Below, piece by piece: positions 1-5,104 of a stretch of DNA of 5,104 nucleotides. Where the stretch lies: contig JAHJDS010000106.1 of NCBI GenBank assembly GCA_018812395.1, forward strand, positions 1 to 5,104, written 5' to 3'. The position numbers and the translations under genes were made by a program. The notes beneath the pieces are model-generated. The model saw only the letters and a program-made list of their open reading frames with translations, was not told the origin of the DNA and made no database searches. Every line of letters begins with the position of its first letter. Positions within the stretch are counted from its first letter, which is position 1. The DNA is from Pseudomonadota bacterium. GTDB lineage: Bacteria > Desulfobacterota > Desulfarculia > Desulfarculales > JAHJDS01.

Positions 1-90
1 CCCGTCGGACCTGGGGGCGCAGATTTTGGCCTGTCTCGACGACCGGACGCCGACGCCGATCAACAACTTGGCCCTGTTTTCCCGAAACTC
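1..90. other. Possible edge of a neighbouring gene, strand unresolved
   Basis: Every third position of the class 1, 4, 7... is strongly G or C (about 29 of 34) up to roughly position 90, then the pattern fades, which is typical of coding DNA in this genome. Two readings share that wobble position. On the plus strand, codons from position 2 give a natural-looking protein tail containing ILACLDDRTPTPINN, but no stop follows until 290-292, so the tail would run through AT-rich promoter-like DNA. On the minus strand, a leftward gene could start at a TTG at 66-64 or 63-61, downstream of the good leftward promoter at 154-181, but its first residues (LLIGVGVRSSRQAK) resemble nothing I know and its ribosome site is weak. 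I recognise neither product. Confidence 0.35.
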
Positions 91-153
91 AGACCCGAGG
101 AAAAAAAGGCCCCGGAAAAACCCCGTTCCGCAACGCTCTCACCAAATATATAC

Positions 154-181
154 ATTATACCAACAAACTGCCCCGTGGCAA
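154..181 (-). promoter_or_regulatory. Leftward sigma70-type promoter
   Basis: Read on the minus strand, TTGCCA (181-176, one mismatch to TTGACA) is followed after 16 bp by a perfect TATAAT (159-154). It lies in the AT-rich part of the intergenic region and points away from the operon, towards the window start. It would drive a leftward neighbour with a leader of about 80 nt if that gene starts near position 66. It could also be a chance match in AT-rich DNA, but the combined fit is the best in the window. Confidence 0.5.
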
Positions 182-253
182 CCAAAACCCGAGTCGGGTC
201 AGGGGGCAACCGGCGGTAGTCCGCCCCCCACACACAAATTTGGTACTTTTCCC

Positions 254-290
254 TTGCCGTTTATGTTTGGGGACGGCATTATAGTATATT
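254..290 (+). promoter_or_regulatory. Candidate operon promoter with overlapping dyad
   Basis: TTGCCG (254-259) and CATTAT (277-282) are separated by 17 bp, each matching 4 of 6 sigma70 consensus bases. AT-rich alternatives for the -10 (TATAGT at 280-285, TATATT at 285-290) lie just downstream. An inverted repeat, TGCCGT (255-260) and ACGGCA (273-278), spans the spacer and touches both boxes, so it could be a small operator or a short hairpin. Transcription would begin around 290 and give a leader of about 70 nt before the first gene. Confidence 0.35.
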
Positions 291-308
291 AATGTCGGTC
301 TCAGGCCG

Positions 309-333
309 TCGTCCCCGGGAAAAGTGGGGACGA
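309..333 (+). promoter_or_regulatory. Leader hairpin upstream of the first operon gene
   Basis: TCGTCCCC (309-316) pairs perfectly with GGGGACGA (326-333) across a 9-nt loop, GGGAAAAGT. It sits 12 nt before the Shine-Dalgarno of the first gene and is not followed by a U-run, so it is not an intrinsic terminator. It may stabilise the transcript or shape access to the ribosome site. No known riboswitch or T-box consensus is recognisable. Confidence 0.45.
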
Positions 334-344
334 AGACACGGGCC

Positions 345-351
345 AAGGAGG
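345..351 (+). promoter_or_regulatory. Shine-Dalgarno deciding the first start codon
   Basis: AAGGAGG lies 9 nt before the ATG at 361. The same frame is open from an upstream ATG at 292, but that start is preceded only by AT-rich sequence without a ribosome site and would add 23 arginine-rich residues not expected in this family. The start at 361 is therefore preferred. Confidence 0.8.
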
Positions 352-360
352 GAGAGGACC

Positions 361-621
361 ATGGACGCGGCCGAGGTGGCCAAACGGTTGGCGGCCCTGG
401 AAGTAAGCCGGTCTGGTTTCCTGTTCGATCCGCGCACCGGCCACACCTACACCCTCAACGAGACGGCCCAGCGGCTCCTGGAACTCTTCAAGGACGGCCG
501 GTCCGAGGAAGAGATCGTGACCGCCCTCGCCGAGGAATTCGAGGTGAACTCCTCGACCGTGGAGCGCGACCTGTACGACTTTTTTTGCCAGCTCAACTCA
601 TTCGCCCTGCTCAAGGAGTAG
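361..621 (+). CDS. PqqD-like peptide-binding protein
   Basis: This 86-residue cytoplasmic protein has the layout of the PqqD superfamily. A short N-terminal segment leads to a beta-hairpin (residues 20-33, FLFDPRTGHTYTLN), then a helix ending in LLELFKDG, then the S-EEEIVTAL-EEF-V helix pair (48-65) and a final helix with the D-LYDF--QL pattern (70-79). Length is normal for the family. Characterised PqqD proteins bind a peptide substrate and hand it to a modifying enzyme, usually a radical SAM protein. No radical SAM gene or precursor peptide is visible here; the adjacent gene is an ATP-grasp ligase, a plausible client enzyme. It opens the operon, and its stop precedes the ATP-grasp start by 12 nt. 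The fold assignment is fairly secure; the peptide-carrier role is inferred from the family. Confidence 0.82.
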   Translation: MDAAEVAKRLAALEVSRSGFLFDPRTGHTYTLNETAQRLLELFKDGRSEEEIVTALAEEFEVNSSTVERDLYDFFCQLNSFALLKE

Positions 622-633
622 GCGCTGTCCGCC

Positions 634-1701
634 ATGAAGAGCACCGTCGCCGTCACCGGCCTGGGATCGTCCGACGTCACCGCGCCGGGCATCGGCGTCC
701 TGCGGTCCCTGAGGGCGGGTCCGGACCCAGTCGCCGGCCGCCTGATCGGCCTGGCCTACGAGCCCCTCGAGGCCGGGGCCTTCGAGCCCGATCTGGCCGA
801 CGAGGTTTATCTGCTGCCCTTCCCCTCCCAGGGTCTGGGCGCCTTTGTCGGACGGCTGGCCGACATCCACCGCCGCTCGCCCCTGGACGTGCTCATCCCC
901 AACCTGGACGCGGAAATACCGGTCATCGTCAAAGGGATCGAGGAACTGCGGCGCCTGGGCATCCGGGTCTTCATTCCCGACGCCCGGAGCCTCACCCTCC
1001 GGTCCAAGGACCGCCTGACCACCTTTGCCCGCGAACACGGCATCCCCACTCCCGAGACCCGACTGGTCCCGGACGAGGCGTCTCTGTCCGAGGCGGTCCG
1101 GGACATGGACTTTCCGCTCCTGGTCAAGGGCGTGTTCTACGACGCCCACCTGGTGGGCACCGTGGATGAGGCCCGGGGAAGCCTGCGGCACCTGACCGCC
1201 CGGTGGGGCTATCCGGCCATTGTCCAGGAGTATCTCTCCGGGCAGGAGTTCGACGTCTGCGCCCTGGGCGACGGCCGCGGCGGCCTGGTGGGGGCGGTGC
1301 CGATCACCAAGCTCTACCTGACCGACAAGGGCAAGGCCTGGGCCGGGGTGACCGTCTCTGAAAAGGAGCTGCTGCGTCTGACCGCCGAGGTGGTCCGGCA
1401 CCTTTCCTGGCGCGGCCCCCTCGAGGTCGAGGTCCTGCGCGCCCGGGAGGACGGGCGATACTACCTGATCGAGATCAATCCCCGTTTCCCGGCCTGGGTC
1501 TACCTCTGCCAGGCGGCCGGCCAAAACCTGCCCCAGGCCCTGGTCAAGCTGGCCCTGGGCCGGGAGGTGACGCCCATGACCGACTACGAGGTCGGGGTTC
1601 GTTTCATCCGTTCGGCTCGGGACCTCATCGTCAAGACGGAGGAGTTCGAGGCCATCCACACCCGGGGCGAGATCATCCGGCGGGAAGGGGTTCATGGCTG
1701 A
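634..1701 (+). CDS. ATP-grasp ligase, carbamoyl-phosphate synthase-like
   Basis: This soluble 355-residue protein has ATP-grasp architecture. An N-terminal Rossmann-like pre-ATP-grasp region (1 to about 115) starts VAVTGLG and contains PNLDAEI (89-95). Next comes the nucleotide-binding part, with SKDRLTTFAREHGIPTPET (124-142) and LLVKG with K165. The catalytic part has IVQEYLSGQEFD (196-207), GPLEVEV (261-267) and the metal-binding EINPRFPA (280-287). Lysines and acidic ligands expected for ATP and Mg2+ are present, so the enzyme looks active. The family activates a carboxylate as an acyl phosphate and joins it to an amine, so amide or peptide bond formation is likely; substrates cannot be read from sequence. 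Its only good Shine-Dalgarno-like site, AAGGAG at 613-618, lies in the end of the PqqD-like gene, 15 nt before the ATG, so coupling with that gene is likely. Its end overlaps the decarboxylase start by 8 nt. Confidence 0.87.
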   Translation: MKSTVAVTGLGSSDVTAPGIGVLRSLRAGPDPVAGRLIGLAYEPLEAGAFEPDLADEVYLLPFPSQGLGAFVGRLADIHRRSPLDVLIPNLDAEIPVIVKGIEELRRLGIRVFIPDARSLTLRSKDRLTTFAREHGIPTPETRLVPDEASLSEAVRDMDFPLLVKGVFYDAHLVGTVDEARGSLRHLTARWGYPAIVQEYLSGQEFDVCALGDGRGGLVGAVPITKLYLTDKGKAWAGVTVSEKELLRLTAEVVRHLSWRGPLEVEVLRAREDGRYYLIEINPRFPAWVYLCQAAGQNLPQALVKLALGREVTPMTDYEVGVRFIRSARDLIVKTEEFEAIHTRGEIIRREGVHG

Positions 1702-3100
1702 GAAGAAATACGACCGGCCCCTGATCAGGCGACACACGGTCGGCCTGTCGCCCAAGGGCGGCGCGCCGACCTTCGTCAAGGTCATCCGGGAGATCGACGG
1801 CGTGGCCGTCTCGGATTTGTTGGCCGAGTTCGGCTCGCCGCTGTTCGTCATGAGCGAGAACCGCCTGCGGATGGCCCACCGCGCCCTGGACAAGGTCCTC
1901 CGGACCTATTTCCCGAAGATCGTCCTGGCCTGGTCATACAAGACCAACTGGCTGCAGGCGGTGTGCGCCGTCTTTCACCAGGAGGGGGCCTGGGCCGAGG
2001 TCGTCTCGGACGTCGAGTACGCCAAGGCCCGGGCCCTGGGAATGACCGGCGACCAGATCATCTTCAACGGGCCCCTCAAAAGCAGGGCCGCCCTGGAGAC
2101 GGCCTTCCGGGACGGGGCCATGGTCAACCTGGACTCCCTGGACGAGATGATCCTGGCCGAAGAGGCGGCCGCCGGGATCGAGGGGCGGCCCCGGGTGGGC
2201 CTGCGGGTCAACATGACGGCCGGCAGTTACCCGGTCTGGCATCGTTTCGGCTTCAACTACGAATCGGGCGAGGCGATGATGGCCGCCCGGCGCCTGGTCC
2301 GCGGCGACCGGCTCGACCTGACCGGGCTGCACTGCCACATCGGCACCTTTGTCCTGGACCCCTACTGCTACTACGAGCAGGCCCGCAAGCTGGCCGGTCT
2401 GGCCCAGGAGTTGAAAGAGGAATTGGGCCTGGAGGTGGAGTACCTCAACCTGGGCGGCGGCTTCGCCTCGCGCAACACCCTCCTGGCCCAGTACCTGCCC
2501 GGGGACACGGCCTCGCCGTCCTTCGAGGAGTACGCCTCGGCCATGGCCGAGGGGTTCAAGGCGGCCAAGATGGACCGGGCGGTCCTGCCCCACATCGTCC
2601 TCGAGACCGGCCGGGCCCTGGTGGACGAGGCCGGGTACCTGCTCACCCGGGTCGGTTCGGTCAAGCGGCTGCCGTCCGGGGTCAGGGCGGTGGTCGTCGA
2701 CGCCGGGGTGAACCTGCTGGTCACGGCCCACTGGTACCGCCACGAGATCATGCCCGCCCAAAGCTACGAGGGCGACCTCGAGCTGACGGCCGTCTACGGG
2801 CCGCTGTGCATGAACATCGATCTCCTGCGGGAGTCGGTCAACCTGCCGGCCTTGAGACCGGGCGACCCCCTGGTCATCTGGCCGGTGGGGGCCTACAACA
2901 TGACCCAGTGGCTGCAGTTCATCCAGCTCAGGCCCCGGGTGGTCATGGTCGGTCCCGAGGGCCGAACCGACCTCATTCGGACCGCCGACGAGTTGAGCGA
3001 CGTCCTGGATCGGGAGCCGCTGCCGGCCCGGCTGACGGGCCGGGACGCCGCCGAACCGCCGGCCAAGGCCCCGTCTCCGGAGGGAGACGGGCATGACTAG
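1694..3100 (+). CDS. PLP-dependent decarboxylase, LysA-like fold
   Basis: This 468-residue protein is a fold-type III PLP decarboxylase (alanine racemase-like barrel plus C-terminal beta domain) related to diaminopimelate decarboxylase, LysA. Landmarks in order are FGSPLFVMSENRLR (46-59), the PLP lysine K83 in SYKTN, the GLHCHIGTF loop (211-219), the phosphate-binding LNLGGGF (251-257), ETGR (304-307), DAGVNLL (336-342), GPLCMNID (369-376) with the expected active-site cysteine C372, and GAY (399-401). About 40 extra N-terminal residues and a proline-rich tail (453-462) lengthen it relative to typical LysA. In LysA the C-E-S glutamate and the arginine of the RPALY segment help hold diaminopimelate; here they are M373 and T344. 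Catalysis looks intact but the substrate probably is not diaminopimelate. Another amino acid or a carboxylated polyamine or conjugate is possible. It overlaps both neighbours by 8 nt. Confidence 0.88.
   Translation: MAEKKYDRPLIRRHTVGLSPKGGAPTFVKVIREIDGVAVSDLLAEFGSPLFVMSENRLRMAHRALDKVLRTYFPKIVLAWSYKTNWLQAVCAVFHQEGAWAEVVSDVEYAKARALGMTGDQIIFNGPLKSRAALETAFRDGAMVNLDSLDEMILAEEAAAGIEGRPRVGLRVNMTAGSYPVWHRFGFNYESGEAMMAARRLVRGDRLDLTGLHCHIGTFVLDPYCYYEQARKLAGLAQELKEELGLEVEYLNLGGGFASRNTLLAQYLPGDTASPSFEEYASAMAEGFKAAKMDRAVLPHIVLETGRALVDEAGYLLTRVGSVKRLPSGVRAVVVDAGVNLLVTAHWYRHEIMPAQSYEGDLELTAVYGPLCMNIDLLRESVNLPALRPGDPLVIWPVGAYNMTQWLQFIQLRPRVVMVGPEGRTDLIRTADELSDVLDREPLPARLTGRDAAEPPAKAPSPEGDGHD
3070..3091 (+). 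promoter_or_regulatory. Hairpin enclosing the ribosome site of the channel-peptidase gene
   Basis: CCCGTCTCC (3070-3078) pairs perfectly with GGAGACGGG (3083-3091) around a GGAG tetraloop (3079-3082). The Shine-Dalgarno core GGAGG (3079-3083) forms the loop and the first stem base, 9 nt before the ATG at 3093, and the stem ends one base before that ATG. The hairpin is inside the decarboxylase reading frame, whose stop is at 3098-3100. A ribosome finishing the decarboxylase would melt it and expose the next start, a classic layout for obligate translational coupling. The regulation is inferred from structure. Confidence 0.7.
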
Positions 3101-5104
3101 GCGGGGTCTGGATCGCTGGCCGGCCCCGCTCGCGGCCTGGTGGCAGGCCCTGTGGCGCAGTTACGCCATGGTCTTTTTCGTCGGCGACTGGCGTCTGGCC
3201 ATGGCCTTCTTTCTGGCCAGCTTCTGTTTTCCGGTCGCCGGACTGATGGGCCTGATCGGGGTGGCGGCGACCAACGCGGCGGCCCTGGCCCTGGGACTGG
3301 ACCGCGATCAGATCAAGGCCGGCCTGTACGGCCTCAACGGCCTGCTGGTCGGCCTGGCGGTGGGCTGGTGGTACGGCCTGGGGTGGACGCCCCTGCTCCT
3401 CGTCGTGGTGGGGGCATTGGCCGTGGCCATCGTCGCCGCCGGGGCCTATCACTGGTTCGGTCAGATCCACAACCTGCCCGTCCTGAGCCTGCCGTTCGTG
3501 GCCGTGGCCGCCCTGATCCAGGCCGCCCAGACCGCCCTGGTCGGCCCTCGGGTCACGTCACCGCCCCCGGCCCTGTTCGATCTTCCCCCCGACCTGTTGC
3601 CGACCTGGCTGGCCGAGTATCTGCACGCCCTGGCGGCCATCTTTTTCCAGCCGTCCCTCATCGCCGGGTTGTTCGTCCTCCTCGGACTCCTGGCGGTCTC
3701 CCGGGTGATGGTCTTCCTGACCGTGGTCGGCTTCGCCTCGGGCCAGGCCCTGGCCTGGGCGCTGGGCCTGGGGGCCACCGCCCTGGCGCCCCATATCTGG
3801 GGCTTCAACCTGATCCTGGTCGCCGTGGCCGTGGGGGGCATCTTCTTCGTCCCCTCGCTCCGGGCCTTCCTCGGCGCCGCCCTGGCCGCGTGCCTGGGGC
3901 TGGTCCTGTCGCTGGCCCTGGGATCGCTGTTCGCCTCCACCCCGCTGGTCGTCCTGGCCTGGCCGTTCAACCTGACGGTCATCATGTTCGTGCTGGCCGC
4001 CCGGGCCCGGACCGAACCGGCCGAACCGCGGGTGGTGGACTTCGTCCCGGACACGCCCGAGCGAAATCTGGAGTACCACCGCTCCCGGCTGCGGCGCTAC
4101 CGGGGTTTGTCCGTGCCGGTCTTCAGGTTGCCGCTCTGGGGCCGGTTCATGGTCAGCCAGGGGCCGGACGAGCAACCGACCCACCGGGGGGCCTGGCGCC
4201 AGGCCTGGGACTTCGTCGGCACCGACTACTCGGGCCGGACCTTCCGCGGCGACGGCAGCCTGCTCGAGGATCACCTGGCCTACGGCCGCGACGTCCTGGC
4301 CGGAGCGGGCGGGCGGGTGGTGCGCGTGGTCAACGACGTCCCGGACAACCCGGTCGGCCTGGAGAACATCGCCCGCCGCTGGGGCAACATGGTGGTCCTG
4401 TGGCACGCCGGCGGGATCTACACGGTCTACGCCCATTTGATCCCCGGCTCCATCGTCGTGGCCGAGGGCCAGCCGGTCCTCGAAGGGCAACTGCTGGGCC
4501 GGCTGGGCAACTCGGGCCGCTCGACCGATCCGCACCTCCACTTCCAGTGCCAACGCTCGCCCGAGATGGCGTCCCCGACCGTCTATGCCGAGTTGGTCGG
4601 ATATATCCAGCCGGTCGGCTCGGGGCGTCACTACCACTTCACCGGACGGCCCCAGGGCGGCGCCGTCCTCGAGGACCCCATGCCCAACGCCGAGTTCGGG
4701 GCCGCCCTTCACTTTCCCCTGGGCCGGCGGATCGATTTCGAGGTCAAGCACCGCCGCCGGAGCTGGGCCGAGACCTGGGAGGTCCGTTCGGACCTCATCG
4801 CCGGAAGTTATCTGTACGAAACGGGCAAGGGGGCCAAGCTGTTCTTCGCCTCGGACGGACGGAGCTTCTTCGCCACCGACTACCTGGGGCCGCGCGACCG
4901 GGGGCTGCACGCCTTCTTCCTGGCCTGCTCGCGGGTGCCGTACTGCTTCGAGCCGTCGCTGACGTGGGATGACGTGCTGTCCCCCCGGACGCTGGTCGGC
5001 CGCGGGCACTGCCTATGGCTGGACCTGATCCGGCCGGTGGTCGATCTCGCCGAAGTCAGGGCGGTCAAATCGTTCCTCCCGCCCCGCAACGTCGAGGGTT
5101 TCGG
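3093..5104 (+). CDS. Urea-transporter-family channel fused to M23 peptidase domain (3' end missing)
   Basis: From the ATG at 3093, overlapping the previous stop, the frame is open to the window edge (670 complete codons; the C terminus is outside). Residues about 20-305 are a urea-transporter-type inner-membrane channel with two repeats. Repeat 1 has GLYGLNGLLVGLAVG (77-91) and LPVLSLPF (128-135, family LPxxTxPF); repeat 2 has IFFQPSLIAGL (183-193), WGFN (236-239) and a degenerate TPLVVLAWPF (283-292). A charged linker (about 304-360) leads to an M23/LytM-like domain (about 362-490) with AWDF (D373), YAHL (H448) and DPHLHF (H481, H483). The canonical first zinc histidine, four residues before the aspartate, is R369. 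A further region of at least 180 residues, rich in predicted strands and aromatics, is not recognised. Topology should place the M23 part in the periplasm. Small-solute passage plus wall-peptide binding or cleavage is the inferred role; urea itself is not assured. Confidence 0.85.
   Translation, partial: MTRRGLDRWPAPLAAWWQALWRSYAMVFFVGDWRLAMAFFLASFCFPVAGLMGLIGVAATNAAALALGLDRDQIKAGLYGLNGLLVGLAVGWWYGLGWTPLLLVVVGALAVAIVAAGAYHWFGQIHNLPVLSLPFVAVAALIQAAQTALVGPRVTSPPPALFDLPPDLLPTWLAEYLHALAAIFFQPSLIAGLFVLLGLLAVSRVMVFLTVVGFASGQALAWALGLGATALAPHIWGFNLILVAVAVGGIFFVPSLRAFLGAALAACLGLVLSLALGSLFASTPLVVLAWPFNLTVIMFVLAARARTEPAEPRVVDFVPDTPERNLEYHRSRLRRYRGLSVPVFRLPLWGRFMVSQGPDEQPTHRGAWRQAWDFVGTDYSGRTFRGDGSLLEDHLAYGRDVLAGAGGRVVRVVNDVPDNPVGLENIARRWGNMVVLWHAGGIYTVYAHLIPGSIVVAEGQPVLEGQLLGRLGNSGRSTDPHLHFQCQRSPEMASPTVYAELVGYIQPVGSGRHYHFTGRPQGGAVLEDPMPNAEFGAALHFPLGRRIDFEVKHRRRSWAETWEVRSDLIAGSYLYETGKGAKLFFASDGRSFFATDYLGPRDRGLHAFFLACSRVPYCFEPSLTWDDVLSPRTLVGRGHCLWLDLIRPVVDLAEVRAVKSFLPPRNVEGF

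Noticed and set aside
101..123. Possible leftward terminator with a T-run (minus strand, near 101-107)
   Set aside because: The T-run exists on the minus strand, but the bases before it form only a weak, offset stem.
240..258. Sigma54-like promoter, TTGGTAC ... TTGC
   Set aside because: The GG and GC elements are separated by 12 bp; sigma54 promoters need 10 bp.
292..360. Upstream ATG at 292 as the start of the PqqD-like gene
   Set aside because: There is no ribosome site before it, the added residues are arginine-rich and unlike the family, and a good Shine-Dalgarno precedes the ATG at 361.
100..360. Search for a precursor peptide gene for the PqqD-like protein
   Set aside because: Only very short frames such as the 9-codon ATG frame at 263-292 are present, with no ribosome site and no leader-like features.
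3140..4972. 610-codon plus-strand open frame starting at 3140
   Set aside because: It is rich in Gly, Arg and Pro with no domain motifs. The frame from 3093 over the same DNA encodes clear urea-transporter and M23 motifs with proper third-position bias, so this one is a shadow.
598..5009. Long minus-strand open frames (598-1893, 1934-3094, 3558-5009)
   Set aside because: They lie opposite the real genes, have low-complexity Gly/Gln/Asp/Arg-rich translations, and exist because stop codons are rare in GC-rich DNA.

Overview
The window is GC-rich (about two thirds G+C by eye). Its main content is one rightward operon of four tightly packed genes behind an AT-richer intergenic region. Codon use is uniform, with strong G/C at third positions in all four genes, so they look long-resident together rather than recently assembled. 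Base composition and the gene families suggest a Desulfovibrio-like or related (formerly deltaproteobacterial) organism. That placement is inference; there is no marker gene here.

Layout. Positions 1 to about 90 keep coding-like codon periodicity and are probably the edge of a neighbouring gene whose strand I cannot settle. Positions about 100-360 are an intergenic regulatory region. It holds a good sigma70-type promoter facing left (154-181), a weaker candidate facing right (254-282) with a small dyad across it, and a leader hairpin (309-333). The operon follows: an 86-residue PqqD-like protein (361-621), a 355-residue ATP-grasp ligase (634-1701), a 468-residue PLP-dependent decarboxylase of the diaminopimelate decarboxylase fold (1694-3100), and a large membrane protein that starts at 3093 and is still open at the window end. 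That last gene fuses a urea-transporter-family channel to an M23 (LytM-like) peptidase domain and an unrecognised C-terminal region.

The genes are spaced for coupled expression: a 12-nt gap, then two 8-nt overlaps. The last ribosome binding site lies inside a perfect 9-bp hairpin within the end of the decarboxylase gene, so translation of the channel-peptidase gene probably depends on translation of the decarboxylase.

How they may work together (inference): the PqqD-like protein could present a peptide or carrier substrate, the ATP-grasp enzyme could make an amide or peptide bond, and the decarboxylase could convert an amino acid to an amine. The channel-peptidase could move a small polar product across the inner membrane and act on, or sense, wall peptides in the periplasm. 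The decarboxylase lacks two usual diaminopimelate-recognition residues, the channel's second selectivity motif is degenerate, and the M23 domain lacks the usual first zinc histidine. Each of these family members has therefore probably diverged from its textbook substrate or activity. I know of no characterised pathway made of this four-gene set.
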